Source: a virus. Taken from it: DNA of 64,000 nt. Under the pieces are notes generated by a model. That model made no database searches. It had not been told where the DNA came from and saw nothing but the letters and a program-made list of their open reading frames with translations. A program made the translations under genes and the position numbers. Of the stretch, positions 49,096-57,436 are shown piece after piece. Positions within the stretch are counted from its first letter, which is position 1; each line of letters starts with the position of its first letter. Where the stretch lies: positions 1 to 64,000 of the IMG/VR virus record IMGVR_UViG_3300025881_000985, one strand, 5' to 3'.

Positions 49096-50403
49096 ATGTT
49101 AGAACTACTGTTAATTGGTATACTAGGACTAGTTGTTGGAATGGCACTAGGACTGTTTAGTGTTTTTCCTATATATTTTGCAGGCTTTGTTGTGTATGCA
49201 TTACACACGGCTTGGACACCTGAGTTGTTATTGGTGTTTTGGGCTACAGCCGCTATTGGAAGTCAGTTCTTTGGAAGTGTTAGTACAATCACACTGGGTA
49301 TACCTGGAGAAGCAAGTGCCTTAGTATGGATCAAAGACCTCAAAGGCATGAGTTTACAAGAACGAAACTATTTGCTATACCATACTGCTAAAGGTAGTTT
49401 GTTTGCAGGATTAATAGCTCTAGGTGTTGTGTGGTTAGCCTATCATTGGGTAAGTGCTTACAGTTACTTTCTATCAAGCGTCAATTTTGTATTAGCAATG
49501 TTCCTGTTGGTTATTGCACTATTTGCATTTACCGATCGTAAACCTTTAATAGCAATTGGTTTGTTATGTTTGGGTACGTTCTTAGGCCCTGTTAATAACT
49601 TTGCATTGCCACCCTGGTGGTATCATGTGCAACTTTGGTTTGAAAATACCAGCTTCTTTATGCTTATTGCAAGTATGATGTTGATACCAGATCTAATAAT
49701 GGACAGAGCTAACTTTAAACATATAAAAACAGATCATTTTGAACCCAGTGATAACGACGAACGAACATGGTGGACTATATCTAAGAGTACCGTTATTGGT
49801 TTATTCAGCGGATTGGTACCAGGACCAGCGGCTGAAACTGCTAGTGCATTGGCATACCATGCTCACAAAAAGAAAGGTAGATTCCATCAGATTGTTGGTG
49901 CCGAAACTGCTAACAATCCCGGAGTGGTAATGATGTTACTTCCTTTCTTTGCAATGGGTTTACCAATTACTGCTAGTGCTTTGATTATATCAACAGTACT
50001 AGATGTTAAGAACGTCGATCCTGTAGAATTTGTAGCAAGTGCATCATCAGTCATTCCAAGTTTCAGTGTATTTGATGTTATCATAATGGTAGCTTCAATT
50101 GCTACAGTATTTTATTATCTACTCAGCACTCGCTTTATTGATCTGTACGTAAACATTGTAAAATTCTTATACAGTAAGAGTGCTTACTTGTTGGTCATTA
50201 TTGTGTTTGCAATGATAATAGCAGATATGAGTGTCAACGAAACGCCAGTCTGGCTTTACTCAATCTTACTACTTTTTTTTACCGTCGGCGGTATCTTGCT
50301 TAAATACTTCAGTATTAATCCTATCCTGTTTATATTTGGAACAATGTTCGGCGATAAACTAATTTGGACACTCATGCAGTTTACATCAATAAACTTTTCA
50401 TAA
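49096..50403 (+). CDS. TctA-family tripartite transporter permease
   Basis: 435 residues, about ten to twelve membrane segments. Family blocks: G-L-V-V-G-M-A-L-G near 11-19, T-L-G-I-P-G-E-A-S-A near 66-75, G-L-F-S-G-L-V-P-G-P-A-A-E near 234-246, and G-L-P-I-T-A-S near 285. In bacteria TctA with TctB moves carboxylates such as tricarboxylates across the inner membrane. It is followed by a TctC-like binding protein but I find no TctB. Slightly shorter than typical TctA (about 500). Confidence 0.85.
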   Translation: MLELLLIGILGLVVGMALGLFSVFPIYFAGFVVYALHTAWTPELLLVFWATAAIGSQFFGSVSTITLGIPGEASALVWIKDLKGMSLQERNYLLYHTAKGSLFAGLIALGVVWLAYHWVSAYSYFLSSVNFVLAMFLLVIALFAFTDRKPLIAIGLLCLGTFLGPVNNFALPPWWYHVQLWFENTSFFMLIASMMLIPDLIMDRANFKHIKTDHFEPSDNDERTWWTISKSTVIGLFSGLVPGPAAETASALAYHAHKKKGRFHQIVGAETANNPGVVMMLLPFFAMGLPITASALIISTVLDVKNVDPVEFVASASSVIPSFSVFDVIIMVASIATVFYYLLSTRFIDLYVNIVKFLYSKSAYLLVIIVFAMIIADMSVNETPVWLYSILLLFFTVGGILLKYFSINPILFIFGTMFGDKLIWTLMQFTSINFS

Positions 50404-50431
50404 ACATCAAAAATTTAAGGAGTAAAATCTT

Positions 50432-51349
50432 ATGAAAAAAATACTACTTTTAACTTTGGCCGGCTTGGCTTCTTTGGTTGTCACTGCAACCTCTGCAACC
50501 GCCAAAGACACTATCACTGTAGTCAATCCTAGCAACAAAGCTAGTCCAGCAACAGTATTTGCTAAGAGTTACGAACAAGCTCTAAGAGACGCACAATCAG
50601 ACTATAACGTTGAATTTTATCAGGCATCAAGTTGTGCAGATGCTGACAAGAAGTATAAATCAACTGATAATGCCGTAATGGTATTTAATGCAGACGTTCG
50701 TATTGCTAGTATGGCAAAAGGCGTTGGTTGTGATTTTTCTGCAAGTGCCAAAAACACAACATTAATCACGAAGAGCTATTTGAAGTTTTGTCGTGCTCCT
50801 GGATCAACAAAGGAATTTGGTACAGAAAATACTACAGTAGGTATTGCTAGTGTTATTCTAAGTAAAGGTTTATTTGATGATTTAAACGGTGGAGTTAGAA
50901 AACTTAAAGGTGTTCCTTACTCAGGTTCAAAGACAGTGTTAGCGGCAGTACTTGCTGGTGATATTGACTATGGAATTATTGGCGCAGGTGTTGTTAATTC
51001 ACCATTGAAGGCCGGTAAGATTGAATGTGTTTATGATTACGATCCAAGTGCGCCTAACTTTATTGGTGCAACTTTAAAGGAACTACAAGTTCCAACATTA
51101 CCTATTATCCAAATGATTCATCATAACGGTGATAGTGCAATGGGTAAAGCCGTAGCAAAAGCAGGAACAAATAAAAAGTTCTTAGACGGTATTGCATTTA
51201 ATGGATTTAGTGATACTAAGAATGCAGGTGTGAACGCAGATGATGTAACTGTCGTTGATAACCACATTGTTAACGTATACGAAAACTACTGGAAAGCCGA
51301 TGGCGAAGAAGGTGGTATTTGGAGTACAATCAAAGGTTGGTTTAACTAA
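50432..51349 (+). CDS. TctC-like periplasmic solute-binding protein
   Basis: 305 residues with Sec signal peptide (M-K-K-I-L-L-L-T-L-A, cleavage near A-T-A-K). The mature part opens T-I-T-V-V-N-P-S-N-K-A-S-P-A, as in TctC proteins. It contains two domains with V-L-A-A-V-L-A-G-D-I-D-Y-G near 182-194 and three or four Cys. It probably delivers substrate to the TctA-like permease 29 nt upstream. AAGGAG site; strong terminator follows. Confidence 0.7.
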   Translation: MKKILLLTLAGLASLVVTATSATAKDTITVVNPSNKASPATVFAKSYEQALRDAQSDYNVEFYQASSCADADKKYKSTDNAVMVFNADVRIASMAKGVGCDFSASAKNTTLITKSYLKFCRAPGSTKEFGTENTTVGIASVILSKGLFDDLNGGVRKLKGVPYSGSKTVLAAVLAGDIDYGIIGAGVVNSPLKAGKIECVYDYDPSAPNFIGATLKELQVPTLPIIQMIHHNGDSAMGKAVAKAGTNKKFLDGIAFNGFSDTKNAGVNADDVTVVDNHIVNVYENYWKADGEEGGIWSTIKGWFN

Positions 51350-51370
51350 GCAACCAAAACAAACCCATTA

Positions 51371-51400
51371 AAAAAGCCCGGTTTTTATACCGGGCTTTTT
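51371..51400 (+). terminator. Rho-independent terminator
   Basis: 11-bp stem (51371-51381 with 51390-51400), AT-rich loop, A run before and T run after; may act in both directions, ending the leftward TRAP gene as well. Confidence 0.9.
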
Positions 51401-51425
51401 CTTTGACTTAAAAATTAAGTAAAAA

Positions 51426-52379
51426 TTACTTAGCTTCTAAAATCTGACCTACTAAGTCTTGGCTGAAATAACCATCAAACTGGTCATAAACTGTAGAAGT
51501 TGCGTCTTTAAATTCTGCAACTGCTTCAGGTGTCCATTCGATAACTTTAATGCCTTCTTCAATAGCACGACTTTTAGCGGCCGCACCGTCGATTAATGAC
51601 TCTTCTCTTTCAGCTACTGCGGCAATCTTTGCACATTCAGTAATAACAGCCTGTTGTTCGGCTGTTAGGCTATTCCAAATCTTGTCTGAAATAACAATGC
51701 TTGTTAAGAATAAAGCATGTTCAGTATCTGCAACTGTATCAGTGACAGTGTTGACAGCAGAACGGAAGTAACGTGGGAACACGTTCTCGCCGCCTTCACA
51801 CTCGCCAGATGCAACTGACTGTGCAAAACCATCAACGCCCATTGGTACTGTGTTAACACCAACTGCTTTGAAAGTAGCTTCTGAAACTGGGCTTGTACCA
51901 CATCTCATTGTTGTACCAGCAAAGTCTGCAATACTATGAACTTCGTCATTAGTAGCAATCATTTTGAATCCACCACTGTATGTGAACGCAAGTCCACGTG
52001 CGCCGGAAGTATCAGCTAGTCCGTCTAGTAGGTAGTGTCCTACTGGTCCGTCTAGTACACGAGCGGCATGATCGTGATTTTCAAAGATGAAAGGCATATC
52101 GAGTGAATAGTAGTCTTCATTTAAAAGACCAAGAACAGTACTATAAGTTTGGCTCATAGAAACTTCACCTTGCTCTAGCTTCTTTAGAAGAGCACGGTTT
52201 CCAATTTCTTCACCGTTATTGTACTTGTCTTGCCATTCGTTTTTACCTAGGACTTCAACTTCAATTGCTCCATCAGTTTTTTCACTTACTGCCTTACTGA
52301 AAGCTTCAGCTGAGCGAAGGAAAAGATCGTATGGAACATGAGCTAAGACCCAAGTAAGTTTTAGGGTATCTTTGTTCAT
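51426..52379 (-). CDS. DctP-like TRAP solute-binding protein without signal peptide
   Basis: 317 residues from the ATG at 52379 (AGGAG 10 nt upstream). The body fits the DctP family: L-A-H-V-P-Y-D-L-F near 10, S-M-S-Q-T-Y near 80, D-M-P-F-I-F near 100, M-R-C-G-T-S-P near 165, G-G-E-N-V-F-P-R near 200. No hydrophobic signal; the longer frame to 52433 adds only a basic stretch. It would stay in the cytoplasm or virion. No DctQ/DctM in the window. A late-like CATAAATA box is 130 nt upstream. Confidence 0.75.
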   Translation of the reverse strand: MNKDTLKLTWVLAHVPYDLFLRSAEAFSKAVSEKTDGAIEVEVLGKNEWQDKYNNGEEIGNRALLKKLEQGEVSMSQTYSTVLGLLNEDYYSLDMPFIFENHDHAARVLDGPVGHYLLDGLADTSGARGLAFTYSGGFKMIATNDEVHSIADFAGTTMRCGTSPVSEATFKAVGVNTVPMGVDGFAQSVASGECEGGENVFPRYFRSAVNTVTDTVADTEHALFLTSIVISDKIWNSLTAEQQAVITECAKIAAVAEREESLIDGAAAKSRAIEEGIKVIEWTPEAVAEFKDATSTVYDQFDGYFSQDLVGQILEAK

Positions 52380-52563
52380 TTTATACATTCTCCTTATATA
52401 TGCATATATTTTAGCTTTACATCTATTCAACAAAAAAATTTACTAGTATATATCTTTGTTGGGGGAATCTACAACGGGTTGGTTGTAAAGTATAAGATTT
52501 CTGCTAATGTTATTTATGCTGTCTAGGAAATCTAGTCAACATATCTTCTAGTTTACTACCTTA

Positions 52564-53040
52564 TTATTCAGGTAGAAAAAACGGGTCAGCTTGTTTTGCG
52601 GCATCAGTATAATCCACTGCGACACTTTTAACTTCTAGTGTAGTATTATCATGTAACTTAGTTACTAATGCATCACTGTCATCAAGAATTTCAATTTTAG
52701 TTCTGATGTCGTTAGCAATATGATAAGCATTGATTGTACTCATGTTACCGTGTGTAACAAAAACTCTACTGAATGTAGTTGCATCTGCTTCAGATCCAAA
52801 ACCGTCCCACATAATTGTGAGTTGTTTTTTACCATTCTCAAGTGTAGTAACAGTACCTGTGTCTACTTTTTGAGGTGAAGTTTCAGCATTCTCATTATTA
52901 TCCATGGATTCGATCAATGCTCTATTTCGATCCCATTGTTGCTCCTTGATAGCATTCAGTGAAGCATCATCAGTCTTTTTTTGCACAAAGTCTGCTTCGT
53001 TATCTGCTACGTATGAGAAGCGAATTTTAAAATTGGCCAT
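52564..53040 (-). CDS. Late hypothetical protein
   Basis: 158 residues, soluble, N-terminal M-A-N-F-K-I-R-F-S-Y-V. The central region is Asn/Glu-rich, then alternating beta strands, F-F-L-P-E end. AAGGAG site and a GATAAATA late box (53096-53089) precede it. Possibly a distant relative of the 56-58 kb paralog set by size and late minus-strand position, but I could not align them. Confidence 0.6.
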   Translation of the reverse strand: MANFKIRFSYVADNEADFVQKKTDDASLNAIKEQQWDRNRALIESMDNNENAETSPQKVDTGTVTTLENGKKQLTIMWDGFGSEADATTFSRVFVTHGNMSTINAYHIANDIRTKIEILDDSDALVTKLHDNTTLEVKSVAVDYTDAAKQADPFFLPE

Positions 53041-53088
53041 TTTATGTATTCTCCTTAGCTAAAAGAGGGTTTTTCTCTTCTTCAGTAT

Positions 53089-53096
53089 TATTTATC
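53089..53096 (-). promoter_or_regulatory. Late promoter box GATAAATA
   Basis: Minus strand, 49 nt before the 53040 start. Confidence 0.65.
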
Positions 53097-53136
53097 AGAT
53101 ACTGGTGTATACAATTAAAATAGCTTTATTAATAGG

Positions 53137-53164
53137 TTGACATCCTGGAAGTATATGCTATAAT
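53137..53164 (+). promoter_or_regulatory. Sigma70 promoter
   Basis: TTGACA, 16-nt spacer, TATAAT, in the 242-bp divergent gap 53041-53282. The first promoter of a tandem pair; no gene lies between the two. Confidence 0.8.
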
Positions 53165-53221
53165 TAACTAACTTTTTTACAGAACCTAATAAAATCAATG
53201 ACTTAACGGGGCAGAAAATGG

Positions 53222-53250
53222 TTGACTTTTTGGTAAATCCACCGTATAAT
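53222..53250 (+). promoter_or_regulatory. Early promoter cassette, copy 5 (divergent variant)
   Basis: TTGACT, spacer TTTTGGTAAATCCACCG (17 nt), TATAAT, leader ACATAATAAGGA. The TTTTGG core, the CCG end and the leader match the other copies. Confidence 0.75.
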
Positions 53251-53282
53251 ATATACATAATAAGGAATTAGGAGTTTAGCCC

Positions 53283-53702
53283 GTGAACAAGAAAATAGCC
53301 AAAACAGCCATAGCAATAATTATAGCACTGATAGTTGCTCTGTTTGCTACAGATGTGATTGCAGAAGGTGTTGGCAAACATATTGATGTAAACGGTGTTG
53401 AATGCCCTACAACAGAATCTGGACGTTATCAGACTGATAGCTGGGGACAATGTGAGATGAATCCTAAAGAATTTAACTTTAGACTTGCAGATACATGGCA
53501 GGACGAGATTGATGTCGTTCTTATGGTAATTGCAGGATTTATACTGTTTCCAGTTCTATGTATTATCCTTATTAACATCTTGCCAGTGGTACTTAGCTCA
53601 CCATTTAAGATACTTGCAGTTGGTGTAGCAGGATATGGATTCTACATTGACCATTTTGGTATCACTACATTTATAAAAACAACCGTAACAGGAATTTTCT
53701 AA
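53283..53702 (+). CDS. Membrane protein, early
   Basis: 139 residues, GTG start after AGGAG. Hydrophobic segments near 7-27 (signal-like), 80-103 and 105-130. A short exported loop with two Cys lies between the first two. It begins the ligase operon, 10 nt before the ligase gene. Unknown role. Confidence 0.65.
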   Translation: MNKKIAKTAIAIIIALIVALFATDVIAEGVGKHIDVNGVECPTTESGRYQTDSWGQCEMNPKEFNFRLADTWQDEIDVVLMVIAGFILFPVLCIILINILPVVLSSPFKILAVGVAGYGFYIDHFGITTFIKTTVTGIF

Positions 53703-53712
53703 GGAGATACGA

Positions 53713-55020
53713 ATGAAGCCGTGGGAAGTAATTAGCAAACTTGAAAGTGACAATAGCAGACTAGCCAAAGAGGCTATTGTTTTACAGGAAGCCCAAGAAG
53801 GTAACGATGCATTTTTTAATGGTGCTAAACTAGCACTTGACAGTATGGTAACATTTGGAATAAAACAAGTTCCAGAAGCAACCAAGTCTGGTGCTGGATT
53901 ACAGCCTGAAACATTCTTTAAGTTTCTTAATCAATTTGCTGACAGAGAAATAACAGGTAATGAGGCCATTGCTAATGTTAATTTTCTACGTATGAAAGCC
54001 ACAGTAGATGAATGGAACAGTTGGTACAGACGTATTTTGATTAAAGATTTACGTTGTGGCGTTACTGAAAAAACCATTAACAACGTAGTTAAAAAAGAGT
54101 TTCCGCAATACGAGATTCCAGTATTTTCATGTCAACTAGCACACGATGGTGCCAAGCACGAAAAGAAGATTGCAGGTACTAAAATGGTAGAAGTAAAGCT
54201 CGATGGTGTTCGAGTTATTACAATAGTATACCCAGATGGTAATGTAAATCAGTATAGCCGTAACGGTAAAGAACTACACAACTTTGCACACATCAAAGAG
54301 CAATTTGCACAATCTGCAAAATTACTTTCACAGCCTACAGTGTTTGACGGCGAAGTTATGAGTGCTAACTTTCAGGATCTTATGAAGCAGATCCATAGAA
54401 AAGAAAATGCAGAAACTACAGATGCCGTACTACATTTGTTTGATATCTTAACACTTGCTGAATTCAAAGCAGGCAAAAGCGAGCATAGACAGTTTGAAAG
54501 ATCTCAAACATTGCATAATTGGCATAAACATCTTGAAGGAATGATGCCTAATGTTGTTGTATGTGGTTTTGCTACTATAAACCTTGATTCTGATGATGGT
54601 ATGGAAGCATTTAAGATAATTAATAATGATGCCATTGCTAAAGGGTACGAAGGGATTATGATTAAAGATCCAATGGCAATATACGAAACAAAACGTACTC
54701 ATTCATGGCTAAAACAAAAACCTTATATTGAGGTAACATTGGAGGTAAAGGATGTCGAAGAAGGCACAGGACGTAACGAAGGAAAACTTGGAGCTCTTGT
54801 CTGTGAAGGAGAAGATGACGGACAAGTTATTTCAGTTAACGTTGGCAGTGGACTCACAGATACTAATCGCGATGATTTTTGGAGTTCTCGTGATAAGTTG
54901 CCTGGTCAGCTTGTAGAAGTTAGAGCTGACGCAATTACACAAAACCAAGATGGCACATATAGTCTAAGGTTCCCTCGTTTCTTAAGGTTCCGTGGCTTTA
55001 GTGTTGGAGAAAAAATTTAA
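53713..55020 (+). CDS. ATP-dependent DNA ligase (T4 gp30-like)
   Basis: 435 residues, near T4 gp30 length. Motif I E-V-K-L-D-G-V-R with catalytic K162. D-G-E-V-M near 215, F-D-I-L near 248, E-G-I-M-I-K near 310 and W-L-K-Q-K-P near 327 are motifs III-V. An N-terminal helical DNA-binding region and a C-terminal OB-fold are present. It seals nicks in replication and repair. AAGGAG site; overlaps the next gene by 1 nt. Confidence 0.93.
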   Translation: MKPWEVISKLESDNSRLAKEAIVLQEAQEGNDAFFNGAKLALDSMVTFGIKQVPEATKSGAGLQPETFFKFLNQFADREITGNEAIANVNFLRMKATVDEWNSWYRRILIKDLRCGVTEKTINNVVKKEFPQYEIPVFSCQLAHDGAKHEKKIAGTKMVEVKLDGVRVITIVYPDGNVNQYSRNGKELHNFAHIKEQFAQSAKLLSQPTVFDGEVMSANFQDLMKQIHRKENAETTDAVLHLFDILTLAEFKAGKSEHRQFERSQTLHNWHKHLEGMMPNVVVCGFATINLDSDDGMEAFKIINNDAIAKGYEGIMIKDPMAIYETKRTHSWLKQKPYIEVTLEVKDVEEGTGRNEGKLGALVCEGEDDGQVISVNVGSGLTDTNRDDFWSSRDKLPGQLVEVRADAITQNQDGTYSLRFPRFLRFRGFSVGEKI

Positions 55021-55226
55021 TGTCTTTACGTGAAAGAATTGAAACCAGGCTGGATGCACTTCAGCACTGGATGGAGAGTGACTACCATTTAGAACGACCA
55101 GACGAAGTTATGCAACTATCATTAAGTATTAGTAAATTTTGGTCAGTGCTTAGTGAAGAAGATCGGGAATACGTACAGTATGCCCAACTTGCAATTGAAG
55201 ATAAACTATCATGGAAAGGAAAGTAA
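55020..55226 (+). CDS. Small hypothetical protein
   Basis: 68 residues, helical, acidic; R-L-D-A-L-Q-H-W-M-E-S-D. Start overlaps the ligase stop by one base; the next ATG follows directly. Recurs next to T4-like replication genes in marine phages, function unknown. Confidence 0.6.
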   Translation: MSLRERIETRLDALQHWMESDYHLERPDEVMQLSLSISKFWSVLSEEDREYVQYAQLAIEDKLSWKGK

Positions 55227-55499
55227 ATGACATATACAAAAGATGAGATTCAAGCAATGTTGCGAAGTGGGCTATTTACAGTCACCTTTAATAAAGTCAA
55301 TGGTGACGAACGTGTTATGCCGTGTACCTTGGTTGAAAGTTATATCCCGGAGAGTGCCAAACCTAAGGGTACTAGCAAAGAACCAACTGCAAAACAACTT
55401 GAGAATCTTGGTGTTTGGTCCCTTGAAAGTGAAGGGTGGAGAAGTTTTAAGATTGAAAATGTTACTAATGTAGAGCCTTACATTCCGGAACCAGCCTAG
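55227..55499 (+). CDS. SH3-like (WYL_2-type) phage protein
   Basis: 90 residues. V-T-F-N-K-V-N-G-D-E-R-V-M-P-C-T-L near 18-34 and W-S-L-E-S-E-G-W-R-S-F-K near 67-78 match the small Sm/SH3-like phage family with the V-W-x-x-E ... W-R-S-F core. Probably nucleic-acid or protein binding. Part of the ligase operon. Confidence 0.7.
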   Translation: MTYTKDEIQAMLRSGLFTVTFNKVNGDERVMPCTLVESYIPESAKPKGTSKEPTAKQLENLGVWSLESEGWRSFKIENVTNVEPYIPEPA

Positions 55500-55504
55500 T
55501 CCAA

Positions 55505-55852
55505 ATGGACTATGATCCAAACCAAGATCTCGAGTACGTATTAAAAACTAGCGAATATATTAGGAGTAAATGTACTTCTAGTAGGAGTTATTCTGAAAAC
55601 CTATACAGAGCTTTGTGCGATGTTGTATGGATCAGTAAACACCCATTTGCTATTCTTAAACGTGATTCCTGGAACTGTTCATGGCGATATGCCGCTGAAA
55701 TAGTTGGCGACTTAGCTTCTACTACAGAAGAGATGTCTGACCATTTAGATTGGTACTCAGTTGGTGGAGAAGGGATCGTATCAAAAGAACTACTAGAAGA
55801 TTTAGACAAATTAGGATTTATGCCTGTGTCTTTTGGTAAAACTAGTAGTTGA
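55505..55852 (+). CDS. Hypothetical protein, ligase operon
   Basis: 115 residues, Tyr/Ser-rich, soluble, with W-S-W-R-Y-A-A-E-I-V. It lies 5 nt after the SH3-like gene. Similar proteins occur in marine T4-like phages; no motif. Confidence 0.6.
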   Translation: MDYDPNQDLEYVLKTSEYIRSKCTSSRSYSENLYRALCDVVWISKHPFAILKRDSWNCSWRYAAEIVGDLASTTEEMSDHLDWYSVGGEGIVSKELLEDLDKLGFMPVSFGKTSS

Positions 55853-55877
55853 CTATACTAAAACGTTATGTTATATT
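55849..55877 (+). promoter_or_regulatory. Sigma70 promoter for wHTH gene
   Basis: TTGACT, 17-nt spacer, TATATT; overlaps the previous stop codon. Transcript leader about 53 nt. Confidence 0.75.
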
Positions 55878-55936
55878 ATGTGTATTGTTTCAGTAGAATA
55901 GCTGAAGCAACGAACAAACTTAAAGGAGAAAGACAT

Positions 55937-56221
55937 ATGTCTAATACTGTTCAATTTACGTCAAAGCAAAGTAAGGTTCTATCAGCTCTAACATCTGGTG
56001 AAGCTCTTACTGCAAAGCAGATCGAAGCAAGATTTGGTGTTGGTAATGCCAGGTCAACTGTTTCAGCTCTTCGCATGAAAGGTTATGCAATCTTTTTGAA
56101 CAGCCATAAGGATACTAAAGGTCGTCAGACTCAGAAGTATCGTATTGGTTCTGCGCCAAGAGCAGTTGTAGCCGCAGGTTATAAAGCACTTGCCGCTCAG
56201 GGTGAATCAGTTCACTCTTAA
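55937..56221 (+). CDS. Winged-helix DNA-binding protein
   Basis: 94 residues from the ATG at 55937 (AAGGAG 10 nt upstream). L-T-A-K-Q-I-E-A-R-F-G-V-G ... T-V-S-A-L-R near 23-44 is a helix-turn-helix, followed by wing-like K-G-R-Q-T-Q-K-Y. Likely a transcription regulator or replication factor of the phage. It has its own promoter and a strong hairpin terminator. Confidence 0.75.
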   Translation: MSNTVQFTSKQSKVLSALTSGEALTAKQIEARFGVGNARSTVSALRMKGYAIFLNSHKDTKGRQTQKYRIGSAPRAVVAAGYKALAAQGESVHS

Positions 56222-56228
56222 TAGCTAG

Positions 56229-56417
56229 TTAAATAGCTAATTCAGAAGCCGGAGTCGTACTTGTCTCCGGCTTCTTCTTGATCATTAATTCAAATTGACA
56301 AACGTCATCACAGTCACATTTTGGTAAAAATTCAGGATCATTTATAAATCCATCAAAAAAGCCGCCGGTAATCGTAGAGCCCATAACACGCTCTTTCTTT
56401 TTACAAAGGGTTTCCAT
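56229..56417 (-). CDS. Small Cys-containing protein
   Basis: 62 residues with C-D-C-D-D-V-C near 34-40, a possible metal site. It overlaps the upstream (minus) gene by one base (TAATG). An internal ATG would shorten it by 11 residues. Unknown role. Confidence 0.5.
   Translation of the reverse strand: METLCKKKERVMGSTITGGFFDGFINDPEFLPKCDCDDVCQFELMIKKKPETSTTPASELAI
56245..56280 (+). terminator. Rho-independent terminator inside a convergent gene
   Basis: Perfect 10-bp GC-rich stem (56245-56254 with 56265-56274), 10-nt loop, then TTCTTG. It ends the wHTH gene but is also coding sequence of the leftward gene 56229-56417. Confidence 0.75.
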
Positions 56418-56860
56418 TATCTTATCTCTGGGAAGGTATGCTCGACTTCTTCAAACTTAATGCTTTTGATGCCAAGTCTTATTCTATTTGTGTTATTCCA
56501 TTTTTGGAATAAATTGTAACGTATTGTTCGTTCGGGTTCGCCGGGTAGTTTAATTTGTTTTACGGTATCCCAGCAATGTGTTGAATCTAAGGCTCTCCTG
56601 GCATTCCAAAACCAAAGTTTAAGATCGCTAGGAGTTTTACTTGGATAGTCAAAAAAGTGATAGTATCTATAACATTGACTTGGATTTACTGAAACTGTTT
56701 CTGACAGATACTCTGCTTCGCCAGCCCGTGATCCATAGTAATATATTTTTGATTCGAGATAGTTGAATGATTCTTTGATTTCTGTAGTCGGGCATAGTCC
56801 ACTTTGCATGGCTAGTACACCTTCAGGAGATTGGTAGGTAATCTTGATCATTCTAGGCAT
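56417..56860 (-). CDS. Paralog A of a tandem late family
   Basis: 147 residues, M-P-R-M-I-K-I-T start. It shares with the 56940 gene the block Y-x-x-F-x-D-Y-P-S-K-T-P-S-D-L-K-x-W-F-W, the R-x-L-D-S/T motif, the Y-N-x-x-Q-K-W block and the E-E-V-E-H-x-F-P-E end. No enzyme motif; soluble. A late virion or host-interaction family by position. Confidence 0.7.
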   Translation of the reverse strand: MPRMIKITYQSPEGVLAMQSGLCPTTEIKESFNYLESKIYYYGSRAGEAEYLSETVSVNPSQCYRYYHFFDYPSKTPSDLKLWFWNARRALDSTHCWDTVKQIKLPGEPERTIRYNLFQKWNNTNRIRLGIKSIKFEEVEHTFPEIR

Positions 56861-56880
56861 TCATCTACCTTATTGTAAAA

Positions 56881-56906
56881 ATGATACGGCTCGAAGGCCG
56901 TATCAT
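56881..56906 (-). terminator. Terminator for paralog B (minus strand)
   Basis: Perfect 10-bp stem, 6-nt loop; read on the minus strand it is followed by a TTTTTA stretch. Confidence 0.75.
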
Positions 56907-56939
56907 TAATTTATTATACTAACGTACCCAAATTATATA

Positions 56940-57386
56940 TTACTCTGGAAAGGAGTGTTCTACTTCTTCCCACGCGGTAAATGTAATTCCATTGGCGTTA
57001 AAATATTCGTTAATCCATTTTTGATAAACATTGTAATTTAATGTTCTAGCATCACCAGTGATTGGATCAGTAATGGATTTAGTAGTGTCTGATAGTTCGG
57101 CGGTATCGATAGCTCTTTTCTTATCCCAGAACCAGCTCTTAAGGTTTGATGGAGTTGAATCTGGATAGTCATTAAATTTAAAATAAATTTGCATGTGTAG
57201 GTCGTCTGGGCTATCAAATACAGTTTGTTTTATATAAGCGGCCGGATCAGTACTAGTATATAGTGTTTTAGCTTGGACTGCGGCATGCGACGTAACTACA
57301 GCATCTCCTGGGTTTTCGTCAGCAACAATACCCCAACCAATACTGTTAGATGGGCGTTTGAGTGTGACTTTAATCATTTTAGGCAT
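56940..57386 (-). CDS. Paralog B of a tandem late family
   Basis: 148 residues, M-P-K-M-I-K-V-T start. Shares with paralog A the D-Y-P-x-x-T-P-S-x-L-K-x-W-F-W block, the R-A-I-D-T motif, the Y-N-V-Y-Q-K-W block and E-E-V-E-H-S-F-P-E. It has its own canonical TATAAATA late box (57444-57437) and a terminator. Confidence 0.7.
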   Translation of the reverse strand: MPKMIKVTLKRPSNSIGWGIVADENPGDAVVTSHAAVQAKTLYTSTDPAAYIKQTVFDSPDDLHMQIYFKFNDYPDSTPSNLKSWFWDKKRAIDTAELSDTTKSITDPITGDARTLNYNVYQKWINEYFNANGITFTAWEEVEHSFPE

Positions 57387-57436
57387 TTAGTATCTCCTGT
57401 TTAGAATCCTGCACGAGGGCTTTTCCTCTTATAATG

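Noticed and set aside
49096-52379. Window as a bacterial chromosome because of tct, clp, sod, infA and guaC genes
   Set aside because: T4-type late boxes, RNR/ligase/DexA set, PAAR and fibre genes and coupled phage-unknowns surround each of them; they are cargo in a phage genome.
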